From: Chloroflexota bacterium
GTDB taxonomy: Bacteria > Chloroflexota > UBA11872
Assembly: GCA_026707285.1 (NCBI GenBank)
Contig: JAPOXD010000059.1
Span: forward strand, 1 to 53,013
Length of the DNA: 53,013 nucleotides
Direction of reading: 5' to 3'
Positions 16,143 through 25,623 of this stretch are shown one piece after another (within the stretch, counting starts at the first letter, position 1; each line of letters starts with the position of its first letter). Made by a program: the position numbers and the translations under genes. Below the pieces are notes generated by a model. The model was given only the letters and a program-made list of their open reading frames with translations. It was not told the origin of the DNA and did no database searches.

Positions 16143-17189
16143 ATGGTCACGAAACAAGCGGGTGAGCTGCGGCGGATCGTGCTCGACATCCTGGACGCCG
16201 CCGGCGCATCAGCCGAAAACGCGGTCGACGTTGCCAACCATCTGGTCATCGCCGACATGAGCGGCGTCGTGACGCACGGGGTCACACAGCTATCGGGGTA
16301 CGTCGATGCGATCAGGGCCGAGCAATTGCTGCCTCGCGCACGCCCGGAAGCCCTCAAAGACCTCGACAGCGGGGCGCTGGTCACCGGCAACTGGACGTTC
16401 GGGCAGGTGGCGGCAAAGTTCGCTGCGGAGTTGGGCATCGGCAAGGCGGCGGCGTCCGGACTGGCGCTGGTTTCGATCGTGCAGTCGCATCACATTGGAA
16501 GGCTGGGGCACTACGTGGAGATGGCCGCGGCGGAGGGCCTGGTCTCGCTGGTAGTCGCGGGCGGCTTCGGCGCCGTCGACCCGCAGACGGTGCCTTACGG
16601 CGGTCGGACGCGCGTGCTGCACACCAACCCGATCGCGATGGGATTTCCCGTGGCGGGCGCGCCGCCAATGATGTTCGACTTCGCCACCACGGCGCTCTCC
16701 GGCGTGAAGGTGGTCAACGCCCAGAAGCGCGGCGAGACGCTGCCGCCGGGCAGCATCGTCGACGCCGAGGGGAATCCGACGACCGATCCTCAGGCGTTCT
16801 TCGACGGCGGTGGCCATGTTCCCTTCGGGGCCCACAAGGGCTACGCGCTGATGATGGCCGCCGAGTTCCTGGGGCGCACATTCTCCGGATCGGACGACTT
16901 CGCCGAGGAAACGCGCGGGGGCGACATCATGCGCCACCAGGGCGTGACGATGTTTTTCGCAAAGGCCGACCTCTTCCGCGACATGGACGCGTACCTCAGC
17001 GGCGCGCGGGGGCTGGTCGACCAGGTCCACGCGGCGGCGCCCGCGCCGGGGTTCAGCGAGGTGCTGGCGCCCGGCGATCTGGAAGCGCGCACGCGCCTCG
17101 AGCGCGAGCGCGACGGGATTCCGCTGCACGACGACGTGTGGCAGGACCTGGTGGACACCGCCGCGTCCCTGGGGCTGGACATCGCCTGA
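16143..17189 (+). CDS. Ldh2/malate/ureidoglycolate dehydrogenase family NAD(P)-dependent oxidoreductase
   Basis: A 348-residue enzyme of the LDH2/MDH2 family (AllD, YlbC, ComC relatives), which is unrelated to classical lactate dehydrogenase. Diagnostic stretches are ADMSGVVTHGVTQLSGY (catalytic-site His), IVQSHHIGRLGHYVEMAA, TNPIAMGFPVAGAPPMMFD (nucleotide side) and FGAHKGYALMMAAEFLG. It oxidises a 2-hydroxy acid (malate, lactate, ureidoglycolate or similar) to the 2-oxo acid. The ATG follows GAGGA by seven bases. It closes the run of catabolic genes that begins with the sugar transporter; co-transcription with the lipoprotein is possible, but a palindromic repeat intervenes. Confidence 0.88.
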   Translation: MVTKQAGELRRIVLDILDAAGASAENAVDVANHLVIADMSGVVTHGVTQLSGYVDAIRAEQLLPRARPEALKDLDSGALVTGNWTFGQVAAKFAAELGIGKAAASGLALVSIVQSHHIGRLGHYVEMAAAEGLVSLVVAGGFGAVDPQTVPYGGRTRVLHTNPIAMGFPVAGAPPMMFDFATTALSGVKVVNAQKRGETLPPGSIVDAEGNPTTDPQAFFDGGGHVPFGAHKGYALMMAAEFLGRTFSGSDDFAEETRGGDIMRHQGVTMFFAKADLFRDMDAYLSGARGLVDQVHAAAPAPGFSEVLAPGDLEARTRLERERDGIPLHDDVWQDLVDTAASLGLDIA

Positions 17190-17610
17190 CGGTCGGCCGG
17201 AACTATCGGCGGTGGGATTGCTCCCCGTCGCCGCGCCACACGGGGCTGGAGGGACTGGCCAGCCAGGCATTCCAGCGCGCCTCCCAGCCGCAGGCGGACT
17301 CCCAGGCGCCTCGTACGGGGACATGACCGCGTGGGCCGGAGGGCGGGGCGACGGTGCTTCGGGGTCCAATGGGGTCGACGAGAAGCTTCAGGACTCGGCG
17401 CAGTCCGGACTGGATTCCCGCCGTGGCGGGGATTACGAAGGCCAACGGCCGGCGCAACGCCTCGCGCGCCGGCGGATTCGTTCGCGGACCGGACAGCCCA
17501 CCCATAGGTCAATTCTCCGATGTCGCGGCGCCGCGCGAAAGATGGGGCCGACCGGACTTCGTACATTTGTTCACAATCCGACGAGTGCCATCGACATAGG
17601 GTTGCCCTAG
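17190..17610. other. Intergenic region, 421 bp
   Basis: No gene is recognisable on either strand; the open frames here have no family resemblance. At 17411-17441 there is a degenerate third copy of the ATTCC-palindrome repeat (arms around CCGCC-GTGG). The last 100 bases should contain the MMPL promoter, but I see no convincing -35/-10 pair. Confidence 0.4.
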
Positions 17611-19959
17611 ATGTTCGGGCTAGTTGCGAGCTTTGCCACCAGTTGGCGCCGGGCGGCGATCGTCATCGCCATCTGGGGCGTGGTCGGCGCCGCCGTGGTC
17701 GTCACGGCGCCGCCGCTCGCCGACGTCACCACGAACGAGCAGGAGAACTTCCTTCCCGAGGGCTCGGAGTCCCTGCGCGTCCTCCAACTGGCCCGCGAAA
17801 AATTCCCGCGCGGACAGGGCATTCCCGCGATCGTCGTCTTTCATCAGCCGGAGGGTCTGACGGACTCGGATCTGGCGGCCGTGGCGCGGGTGGACGAAAC
17901 GCTGCAATCGCCAGACGCACCCCCCGGAATTCAAAACGTGCTCGCGCTGAGCACTTCCTCACCGATGGCGGCCAGCGCGTTGCTGGCGCCGGACGGCACC
18001 ACCGTGACGACGATCGTGACGATCAGCGGCTCGCCGGCGGAGGAGGAGTTTCGCGAGGTCATCCGCTGGATTCGCGACCAGGCGCGCGCCGGAACCGCCG
18101 CTGCGGGTCTCACCGTCGCCATCACCGGTCCCGCCGGAATCATCTCCGACGCCGTGGAGGTGTTCGCGTCGATCGACTTCCGGGTGACGCTCTTCACCGT
18201 GCTCTTCGTCCTCGTGCTGTTGCTGCTGATCTACCGCTCACCCGCACTGGCCCTGCTTCCGCTGGCCGGCGTGGGTTGGACGCTGGTGATCGCCCAGGGA
18301 GTGGCGGCGACGCTGGCCGCGAACGCCGGGCTGCTGCTCAACGGCCAGGTGACGGCGCTGATGTCGGTGCTCATGTTCGGCGCCGGCACCGACTTCACGC
18401 TCTTCATTGTGGCCCGGTATCGGGAGGAGCTGCGGCAACAGCCCGACCGCTGGCGCGCCATGCAGGTGGCGCTGCGCCGGGTAGGACCCGCGATCGCGTC
18501 CAGCGCCGGCACCACCATCGCGGCCATGCTGGCGCTGCTGCTGGCCACGTTCGGATCGTTTCAGACGATGGGGCCGGTGCTGGCGCTGGCGATGTTCCTG
18601 ATGCTGCTCAGCGGGCTCACCTTCATCCCCGCCATGGCGGTGCTGCTGGGACGCGCGGCGTTCTGGCCGGGGCGCATGCACGTGACCGGCACCGAGCACT
18701 CCCGCGTCTGGTCGCGCGTTGCGGACTTCGTGACCCGCCGTCCGGTGGCCACCTTCACGGCGACATTCGTGATGTTGGTGGTCTTCGCCGCCGGCGCGCC
18801 GACGCTCACCCCCAACTTCAGCTTCATTGGCGGCTTCCCGGACGACGCCGAGTCCAAGATCGGCGCCCAGATCATGGACGACGCCTTCGGCGCCGGGAAC
18901 CTGGCGCCGACAAACGTCTATCTGAACACCGACAACGTCCTGACCAGCCTGGTGGACGTCGACCGCGTGTCCCAGGCCATTGCCGACATCCCGGGCGTCA
19001 CGCGCGTGAGCGGACCCACGCGGCCCACGGGCGAGGCGCCGGCAGTGGATCCGGCCGCGCTGGAGGCCGCCGTCGCCAACTTGCCTCCCGGGATGCTCCA
19101 GGGCGGCGCGCCAACAGGCGCGCCGGCGGCCCGTCCACCGGCGAACGCCGACCCGCAATTGCAGGCCGTGATCGAGGCCTTCATGGCCGCCAGCCGTTTC
19201 ATCTCGCCCGACGGCAGCACCGCCCGGCTGGACGTGGTGATGGAAGACGACCCCTACGGCATTCCGGCCATCGAGCGCATCGACGAAGTCCGCGCAACGG
19301 CCCGGAGCGCGGTCGAGGGCACCAGCCTGGCCGACGCCGAGGTCCTGGTCGGCGGCGCAACCGCGCTGCAGACGGACGCGTGGGCCTCGGTGAACACCGA
19401 CGTTCGGCTTGTCGGACCGATTGTGGTGGTGCTCATCTGGTTCATTCTCTTGCTCCTGCTCCGCAGCCTGGTCGCCGCCACCTACCTCATCGGCAGCGTG
19501 CTGCTGAGCTTTCTCTCCGCGCTGGGCATTTCGGTGGTCATCTTCCAGAACCTGATGGGACATCCCGGCGTGGGCTATCAGAACGCCGTGTTCATGTTCA
19601 TCTTCCTGGCCGCGCTGGGCGCGGACTACAACATCCTGATCATGACGCGCGTCCGGGAGGAGATTCGGGCGCGGGGACTGGTCGAAGGCACACGCCTGGC
19701 GGTGGCGAGAACCGGCGGCGTCATCACGTCGGCGGGCCTGATCCTGGCCGGCACCTTCTCGATCCTGGCCACGCTGCCCTTGCGCGACATCTTCCAATTG
19801 GGATTCGCCGTGATGCTGGGCGTCCTGCTGGATACCTTCGTCGTGCGCGCGCTGTTCGTCCCCAGCCTGGTGATCCTGCTGCGGCGCTGGAACTGGTGGC
19901 CGGTGCGCCTGGATTCGCCGTCCTCGGCTGAAGCGGACGCGTCGGGCATCGCCTCGTAG
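17611..19959 (+). CDS. MMPL/RND-family membrane exporter
   Basis: A 782-residue inner-membrane protein made of two similar halves, each with a large outside loop and a membrane bundle. The first helix is ATSWRRAAIVIAIWGVVGAA. The proton-relay signatures occur twice: FGAGTDFTLFIVARYREE (D261) and LGADYNILIMTRVREE (D672), the G-x-D-(F/Y) pattern of the MMPL/YdfJ family. It probably exports a lipid, hydrophobic compound or drug using the proton gradient. The second outside loop includes a Pro/Ala-rich segment (GGAPTGAPAARPPANAD). The start ATG has no strong ribosome binding site. It is monocistronic, and the cargo is unknown. Confidence 0.88.
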   Translation: MFGLVASFATSWRRAAIVIAIWGVVGAAVVVTAPPLADVTTNEQENFLPEGSESLRVLQLAREKFPRGQGIPAIVVFHQPEGLTDSDLAAVARVDETLQSPDAPPGIQNVLALSTSSPMAASALLAPDGTTVTTIVTISGSPAEEEFREVIRWIRDQARAGTAAAGLTVAITGPAGIISDAVEVFASIDFRVTLFTVLFVLVLLLLIYRSPALALLPLAGVGWTLVIAQGVAATLAANAGLLLNGQVTALMSVLMFGAGTDFTLFIVARYREELRQQPDRWRAMQVALRRVGPAIASSAGTTIAAMLALLLATFGSFQTMGPVLALAMFLMLLSGLTFIPAMAVLLGRAAFWPGRMHVTGTEHSRVWSRVADFVTRRPVATFTATFVMLVVFAAGAPTLTPNFSFIGGFPDDAESKIGAQIMDDAFGAGNLAPTNVYLNTDNVLTSLVDVDRVSQAIADIPGVTRVSGPTRPTGEAPAVDPAALEAAVANLPPGMLQGGAPTGAPAARPPANADPQLQAVIEAFMAASRFISPDGSTARLDVVMEDDPYGIPAIERIDEVRATARSAVEGTSLADAEVLVGGATALQTDAWASVNTDVRLVGPIVVVLIWFILLLLLRSLVAATYLIGSVLLSFLSALGISVVIFQNLMGHPGVGYQNAVFMFIFLAALGADYNILIMTRVREEIRARGLVEGTRLAVARTGGVITSAGLILAGTFSILATLPLRDIFQLGFAVMLGVLLDTFVVRALFVPSLVILLRRWNWWPVRLDSPSSAEADASGIAS

Positions 19960-20076
19960 GAGCAAGCCCCCGATCCGAAGGCCGGGAGCAGGCACGCGGA
20001 TTCCAAAGCTCTTGTAGGGTGCGAAAATACCCCTCGCCTTCTGCGGTTCTGCCACCGCATCGGAGCAACGACCTCA

Positions 20077-22323
20077 GTGCCAAGTCACACGGCCATCCTG
20101 AGCCGGCGTCGGATTCTCGCCGTGATGGCGGCGCTTGCCGCCGGGGGCATTGCCCGAATCTCGACATCGCCGCCTGTCCTCGGGACCGAGCAGCTGCTTC
20201 CACCGAACGCGATCGAGACAGTGGACGGAGCATTCTTCCCAATCGACGGAGGCCTGTCGGGCTTCTACGTCCGCGATGCCCCCGCCGGTCCGATGTTCTG
20301 GTCGCTCTACGACGCGGCCGGCGGCCACGCGTGGTACGGCCCGCCGATCAGCCGCGTGTGGAGCGACGCTAACAACTGGTATCAGCTCTTCGCCTGCGCG
20401 TTGTTCTCCCAGCCGCGGGTCGGCGGCGCGGCGCGGCTGGCACCGATCGTCGATCTCATCGTGACCGGGCCGCCCGTGTCACGCAGCTTCTCGAACGCGA
20501 CCAAGCTCGAATTCGACGGCTGGCCCCAATACAGCCAGCTGACGGCGGTCGATTCCACGATTTCAGCCTTCATCACGGCCAATTCAGCCCTGCAGGTCGG
20601 TGCAGCGAGATCCCGGCCGCGCACCTTTGCCGGCAAGGTTCGAAACCTCTTTGCCAATCTGGGCCTCGAAAGGGCGGGCGGGAGTGTCCGCCTTGGCGTG
20701 TTGGGCCAGCGCTATCGGGCCTATTTCCAGGGCCAGCCCAGCCGCCTGCCGACCGCCGCCGTCGCCCCGGAGGAGTTCGCACTCTCGGACGAGGCATCCG
20801 GCATCTCCGACGACCTCCCGGGCACGGACAAGGGCATCGACCCGGGTTTCGGCTGCACCCTGGCCAGCGAGCAGGGCGTCGCCGCCGGCATCGATCACAT
20901 GAACCGCCTTGGGCTCTGGTGGGCCCGCGAGCAGTTCATCTGGAGCGGCATGGACGCTTACAGCGACGCCGCGCTCCCCACGATCGCCACCGACCGCAAC
21001 TTTCGCGTCTCGAGGGAAGTCATCGGGCTGCTGCAGTTCACGCCGGCGTACGCGGGCGGCGGGGTGTCGGAGCCCGCGAAGTTCAACCCGCCCAACGGGC
21101 TGGAGCTGCCGGCCGCCGATTCTTCGAACCATTTCGGACGGTTCGTTCGCGGGGTGGTCGAGAGCCGCCGGCCGCTCGACGGAGGATCCACGCCGTCGGC
21201 GTCGGGCCTGAACTCGATCTCGCGCTGGATTCCGGCGAACGAGCCGGATATCTGTCGCCCGCGGATGCCGGGCTATGCCTGGGGCGGAGAACCGCACAAG
21301 CGCTGGGTGGACCGCACCGACGGCTCGGGTCCGGCCGCCGCAAACGAGATCGACGACGCCGAACGCGAACGCCTGCTCTACCGCCTGGTGCAAGTGGCGT
21401 ACGACGCCATGATCGCCGCCGACCCTGGGGCGCGCCTGATCTTTCCATCGCTCAGCGTCGTGGATCGGAGCTGTGACAACACGCCGCGACAGATGCAGTT
21501 CTGGGACGGCTGGGTGAGCTTCCTGGCCGCGCAAACCGATCGTGAGGCCCTGGTTGCCAATAACTTCTCGTTCCACGACATGTCCCTCACGCTCCATAAG
21601 GAGCCCGAGCGGGTGTACGAGATGGCCGCCAACTACCGCGCGGCGCTCGACAGTCTCTCGGAAACAGTCGGCGAACCGGATCCACTGGCCGGCAGTCGCC
21701 GGGTCATCGCGATGGAGATGGGCCTGCAGGACGACCCCGGGCTGGGCGCCTACTTCGACGACACGGACGTGGCGCACTTCATCATCCAGGCCATTGCCAA
21801 CGCCCTGGTCGGCGGCGCGGACGAGGTTGCCCTGCACAAGCTGGTCAACTTTCCGCTGTCGCAAGCCTCAGGGAAGGGGGCGCGCGTGGCCGTGCGCTAT
21901 ATGTCGCACGTCACCCGGCAACATCCCCAGCGCGCAAAGCGGCCAGATATTGGCGGAGAGCGCGCGGCCAACGCATACGCCGGGCCGGTCCGGATCGACT
22001 TGCCGGGACCGGGATTCATCACCAGCGTGTTCTACAACCGCAAGCGGGCGCCGATCGATCTGACACTGACCTTTGCGACCGACGAGGCAACGTCCGCCGA
22101 CGCCATTCACCTCTCCGACCATATCGGCAACGAACAGACGCTCAGCCTCGGCTCCCACGACCTCACGCTCGCCGCGCCGCGCCAGACGTTCAACGCGTAT
22201 GGCAAGAACTGGGCCTGGATCGGAGGCGGGACGCACGTAGTCCGCTATTCAGACGCGATCACGCTGACCACCGATCCGCAGATTCCGGATACGGTGACCT
22301 ACCAAAGGATCCCCGCAACCTAG
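20077..22323 (+). CDS. Tat-exported glycoside hydrolase-like protein (clan GH-A type) with N-terminal accessory domain
   Basis: A 748-residue secreted protein. It begins at GTG 20077 with a twin-arginine signal, LSRRRILAVMAALAAGG. Residues about 45-120 (GAFFPIDGGLSGFYV, FWSLYDAAGGHAWYGPPISR, YQLFACALFSQPR) resemble the 'G-x-x-x-F-x-G-x-P-I-S ... Y-F-x-x-x-x-F' wall-associated module common in Chloroflexota secreted proteins; this is a weak resemblance. The main domain looks like a TIM-barrel hydrolase: RWIPANEPDI holds the Asn-Glu-Pro acid/base motif of clan GH-A and VIAMEMGLQDD could hold the nucleophile Glu. The end (FITSVFYNRKRAPIDLTLTF) looks like a beta-sandwich. The substrate is unknown. 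It lies alone between the MMPL gene and an amidohydrolase gene. Confidence 0.6.
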   Translation: MPSHTAILSRRRILAVMAALAAGGIARISTSPPVLGTEQLLPPNAIETVDGAFFPIDGGLSGFYVRDAPAGPMFWSLYDAAGGHAWYGPPISRVWSDANNWYQLFACALFSQPRVGGAARLAPIVDLIVTGPPVSRSFSNATKLEFDGWPQYSQLTAVDSTISAFITANSALQVGAARSRPRTFAGKVRNLFANLGLERAGGSVRLGVLGQRYRAYFQGQPSRLPTAAVAPEEFALSDEASGISDDLPGTDKGIDPGFGCTLASEQGVAAGIDHMNRLGLWWAREQFIWSGMDAYSDAALPTIATDRNFRVSREVIGLLQFTPAYAGGGVSEPAKFNPPNGLELPAADSSNHFGRFVRGVVESRRPLDGGSTPSASGLNSISRWIPANEPDICRPRMPGYAWGGEPHKRWVDRTDGSGPAAANEIDDAERERLLYRLVQVAYDAMIAADPGARLIFPSLSVVDRSCDNTPRQMQFWDGWVSFLAAQTDREALVANNFSFHDMSLTLHKEPERVYEMAANYRAALDSLSETVGEPDPLAGSRRVIAMEMGLQDDPGLGAYFDDTDVAHFIIQAIANALVGGADEVALHKLVNFPLSQASGKGARVAVRYMSHVTRQHPQRAKRPDIGGERAANAYAGPVRIDLPGPGFITSVFYNRKRAPIDLTLTFATDEATSADAIHLSDHIGNEQTLSLGSHDLTLAAPRQTFNAYGKNWAWIGGGTHVVRYSDAITLTTDPQIPDTVTYQRIPAT

Positions 22324-22487
22324 CCCCACTGATGTCGGGAGGCGGCTAGGTCGGCGGCGGGGTTTGGCAACTCTCAACTCGGTAGCGTCGGCGCTTGACG
22401 TATGCCCAACACGCTGGTCCGGCGCGGACAGCATGAAGAGATCGTTCCGGGCTAGAATCAGCCTCCCATAACCCAGCGAGCACATAC

Positions 22488-23612
22488 ATGGCGGCTCAGC
22501 GCGAACGTCCGCTCACGGTCAACGACCTCGTCATCGTCGACTGCGATGTGCACGCCAACGATCCCCCCGAGGCCCTGGCGCCCTATTGCGACGAACCGTG
22601 GCGCGTGGCCCTGGAACACTTGGGCGACGTGCCGCGCCGCTACCTGGAGGCTCCGGGATACGCGCCGGCCACGCCCTTCGACCTGCCGGTGCCGGGTCGA
22701 GGCCTCACACACCGCACGGTGGCGACCGCCGACCAGATGCGCGAGGACCTGGACGCCATGTCCATCGACATCGCCATCCTGTTCCCCGACTTTCTGCTGC
22801 GGATGGCGGTCCTGCCGCAGGCCGACTTTGCGGCGGCGGTGGCCCGGGCCTTCAACGCCTGGCTGGCGGAGCGCTGGGTGGACCCGGCGAGGGGGCTCTA
22901 CGGCACCGTTCTCGCCGCGCCGCAAGACCCGGAGGACGCAGCGCGCGAGATCCGCAAATACGGCTCACGCAAGGACTTTGTGGGGGTGTTTCTGCCGACC
23001 TGCGCGGTTCGCCCCCTGTGGGGCCACACGATGTACGACCCCATCTTCGAGGCCGCCCAGGAAACCAACTGTCCCGTGATGCTGCACAGCGTCGGCGGCA
23101 TCCTGCACACGAACTTCCCCTTCAATACCGAGCAGTTCGCCACGCAACTGGGACGGCATTCGGTGGAGCATGGGTTCGCGCTGATGGCCAACATCTTCAG
23201 CATGATCGAGACCGGCATGCCGGTGCGCTTCCCCGATATGAATGTCGTGTTCACGGAAGGCGGCGTGTCGTGGGTGCCCTACGTCCTGTGGCACCTCGAC
23301 AAGGAGTACCACGAGCTGCGGCACCAGGCGCCCTTGCTCACCAAGCCGCCAAGCCACTACATCCGCGAGTTCTACTTCTGCACCCAGCCGGTCGAGGAGC
23401 CGGAGCGGCCGCAGGACCTGGTGACGCTGATCGACCTGATCGATGGCCGGGATCACGTAGTCTTCGCGTCCGACTGGCCGCACCACGATTTCGACCATCC
23501 GCGCGAGGTGATGATCAAGCCGTTTCCCGCGGAAACGAAACGCAAGATCATGGGCGAGACGGCGCTGAAGCTCTTCGACTTCGCGACGCCGTCCACGAAC
23601 GGGGCTGCGTAG
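22488..23612 (+). CDS. Amidohydrolase_2 family (ACMSD/LigW-like) metal-dependent hydrolase
   Basis: A 374-residue TIM-barrel enzyme, longer than and distinct from the pair at 11.6 and 13.8 kb. Ligand motifs are VDCDVHAND (DxH), PVMLHSVGG, NVVFTEGGVSW and VFASDWPHHDFDHP. This pattern is seen in decarboxylases and hydrolases acting on aromatic-ring degradation products. The ATG at 22488 lies in a gap of about 160 bases after the GH-A-type gene. The Rieske protein gene on the opposite strand downstream suggests an aromatic or cyclic substrate, but the link is only positional. Confidence 0.85.
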   Translation: MAAQRERPLTVNDLVIVDCDVHANDPPEALAPYCDEPWRVALEHLGDVPRRYLEAPGYAPATPFDLPVPGRGLTHRTVATADQMREDLDAMSIDIAILFPDFLLRMAVLPQADFAAAVARAFNAWLAERWVDPARGLYGTVLAAPQDPEDAAREIRKYGSRKDFVGVFLPTCAVRPLWGHTMYDPIFEAAQETNCPVMLHSVGGILHTNFPFNTEQFATQLGRHSVEHGFALMANIFSMIETGMPVRFPDMNVVFTEGGVSWVPYVLWHLDKEYHELRHQAPLLTKPPSHYIREFYFCTQPVEEPERPQDLVTLIDLIDGRDHVVFASDWPHHDFDHPREVMIKPFPAETKRKIMGETALKLFDFATPSTNGAA

Positions 23613-23645
23613 GGAGTCGTTCGGGCGGGATTGCTTGGGCAATAT

Positions 23646-23754
23646 CCCAGGCTGCGCGCAGCCTCGGCCACCGAGCAGTCTTTTGCGGTGTAGGGGCAGC
23701 CCTTGTGGCTGCCCGGATCGACCCTGACGGGCGCCCACAAGGGGCGCCCCTACA
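23646..23754. repeat. 109-bp composite palindromic repeat, copy A
   Basis: Three palindromic modules follow one another: CCCAGGCTGC/GCAGCCT at 23646-23667, GGGGCAGCC-N-GGCTGCCC at about 23693-23715, and GGGCGCCC-ACAAG-GGGCGCCC at about 23729-23749 with a CTACA tail. Copy B at 27319-27427 has exactly the same length and matches at 89 of 109 positions by hand count. A partial copy of the last module is at 28908-28934. It carries no gene and behaves like a small non-autonomous element. It lies between convergent genes. Confidence 0.75.
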
Positions 23755-23796
23755 GGGCGGGATCATCGCGGTGACGCGCCAGCGGACCGGTTTCGG

Positions 23797-25542
23797 TCAG
23801 GCCGGCGATTCTTCGTAGAGCGCTTCGCCGCGGTGCAGGCGCTGGGCGATCTGGAAGGTTTGGCCCTGGGCGCGGACCGTGGGCGCGTGCGCCGCGAGAT
23901 AGCGCGCGCCGGCCACCAGCGCCAGCGTGGCGTCATCGGATTGCGTCGTTAGGTCGAATTGCCGCATGGCGGCCTCAATCGACTGGATGGTGTGGAAATT
24001 GCGGTCCTCGCGCAGCAATGCACCGCCCATGGCCGCGAGGAGATCGTCGTCGCGCCCATCGCCGGAGCGGTACTCGACGACCAGCCGCGCGGCGTCGTCG
24101 ACCCTCTGCCGCCGGTCCAGGATGTCCGGCAGCCGTTGGATCAACTCGGCACCCGGCGTCGGCGACTGGCCGTTGGGACCCGGCACACGCGCCGGAGGCA
24201 CGTTGAGGAAGCGGTCGAGGTAGACGCTCATGGCCGCGTCGTAGACGCCGCGCACCAGCTCGGGCGAGGGCGACCGCACCAGGCCGCAGCGAACCGCATT
24301 GGCGAACGACAGCGTGTGCAGCGCGCGGTCCCAGTCGCCGAACTCGTTGCTGACGTGAAAACGGGCGACGCGCGTGACCGCCGCTTGAACCACGGCCTCA
24401 GCGAGTTGCGACGGGCCGGCGCCCGAGCGCAGCGCGGCCGTGATCGCCGCGGCGATGGCGTCGGGGTCGTCGCCCAGGACGGTGTCGATGAGCGCGGCGC
24501 GGTCGGGCCACGGGATCGATCCATTGGCCGGCGCCGACGCCTCCGGAATCTCCTGGAAGGCCTCCTCGAGGATGACGACCAGGTCGTGCGGCCGCCGCCA
24601 GGAGTTGGACTCTTCCATGCGTTGCGCACCTGCGTAGCCCTGGGCAAGGGACGCGACCACGCCCTCGGCGAGGTCCCAGCCCGCGATGTCCAGCGCCTCC
24701 AGCGCCTTGTTGGTGAAGTCGAGCACGTGGCCGCTGGAGAGGTAGCGGTGGTCGGTCGCGGCGGCGAACAGCATGTCGGCCAGCGCCTCCGGCTCGAATT
24801 CGGCACGAACGGCGGTGAGCAGGCAGCGCTCGGCGCCGGTGGCGTCGCGAACCTCGACTGAACGCCGGAACCAGCGCTTGAGCGCGGCGGGATCGGCCGG
24901 AGCGTCGGGCAGCGGCCCGGCGGGGAAGCGCGGGGCGGCTCCGGCGCAGTCGCTCGCCACGTTCGACAGCCCGTGAAACAGCGCCCGAGCATGCTGGTCG
25001 CGCGGCAATCGGGGCAGCAGGTTCATCATGCAGGTGAGCACCGTGAGTCCCTGGCCCCAGCCGTCGGCGAGGTAGCGCACCCCGAACTCCAGCCCAATGC
25101 GGAACGGCTCGCGCGGGCTCGCGCCCGCTTCCAGCAGGCCAATGACTGCCTTGGCGATGACCAGCGACAGATTCCGCTCCAAGCCGTCGCGCAGACGGCG
25201 GCGGTGATGCGCCAGCTCGTCGCGATCGGCCCGCAGGTCGATCCAGATCTCACCGTCGACCACCTCGGTGGGGAACGCCGGTGCATCGTCGGCCCAGAGA
25301 TCGAACGTGCCGCCCGTGGTCACATCGAAGCGCGCGTGGTGCCAGTGGCAGGTGAGAATCCCGTCGTCGACGCTGCCGCGGTCGAGCGGAAACCCCATGT
25401 GGGGACAGCGATTGTCGAGCGCATGCACGGCGTCGCCGTCGCGGACGAGCACGAGGGAGCGCCCGTTGACGCGCAGCCCGTGGCAGCGGCCGGGCGCGAG
25501 GTCGCTCAGCCTTCCGGCGTTGACCTTGCCGTCACGCGTCAT
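23797..25542 (-). CDS. Rieske [2Fe-2S] domain fused to a large uncharacterised alpha-helical domain
   Basis: A 581-residue protein. Residues about 5-105 form a Rieske ferredoxin-like domain with the complete cluster motif: CPHMGFPLDRGSVDDG, then CHWHHARFD (C-x-H ... C-x-x-H). The remaining 470 residues have no domain I can name with confidence. They are helical, rich in His, Arg and Asp (ALFHGLSNVASDCAG, SSGHVLDFTNKALEALD, ARFHVSNEFGDWDRALHTL), and bear a faint similarity in pattern to questin-oxidase-like proteins. It lacks the usual non-heme iron catalytic domain of ring-hydroxylating oxygenases. The start ATG at 25542 has GGAGG eight bases upstream; an earlier ATG is less well placed. A role in oxidising a cyclic or polyketide-like compound is inference. 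Confidence 0.8.
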   Translation of the reverse strand: MTRDGKVNAGRLSDLAPGRCHGLRVNGRSLVLVRDGDAVHALDNRCPHMGFPLDRGSVDDGILTCHWHHARFDVTTGGTFDLWADDAPAFPTEVVDGEIWIDLRADRDELAHHRRRLRDGLERNLSLVIAKAVIGLLEAGASPREPFRIGLEFGVRYLADGWGQGLTVLTCMMNLLPRLPRDQHARALFHGLSNVASDCAGAAPRFPAGPLPDAPADPAALKRWFRRSVEVRDATGAERCLLTAVRAEFEPEALADMLFAAATDHRYLSSGHVLDFTNKALEALDIAGWDLAEGVVASLAQGYAGAQRMEESNSWRRPHDLVVILEEAFQEIPEASAPANGSIPWPDRAALIDTVLGDDPDAIAAAITAALRSGAGPSQLAEAVVQAAVTRVARFHVSNEFGDWDRALHTLSFANAVRCGLVRSPSPELVRGVYDAAMSVYLDRFLNVPPARVPGPNGQSPTPGAELIQRLPDILDRRQRVDDAARLVVEYRSGDGRDDDLLAAMGGALLREDRNFHTIQSIEAAMRQFDLTTQSDDATLALVAGARYLAAHAPTVRAQGQTFQIAQRLHRGEALYEESPA

Positions 25543-25623
25543 GGGCCCGACCTCCAGCCGCCCGTGCCCCAATGCTCCCACTACGGCGCGTTACGGCCAA
25601 GCGAGGCGATCCGCGCCTAAGGC

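Noticed and set aside
14770-17189. Complete branched-chain amino acid transport operon
   Set aside because: Only the binding lipoprotein is present; no permease or ATPase genes follow.
18238-20055. 605-codon minus-strand frame opposite the MMPL gene
   Set aside because: Composition (Arg/Gln/His-rich) and lack of motifs show it is antisense to a real gene.
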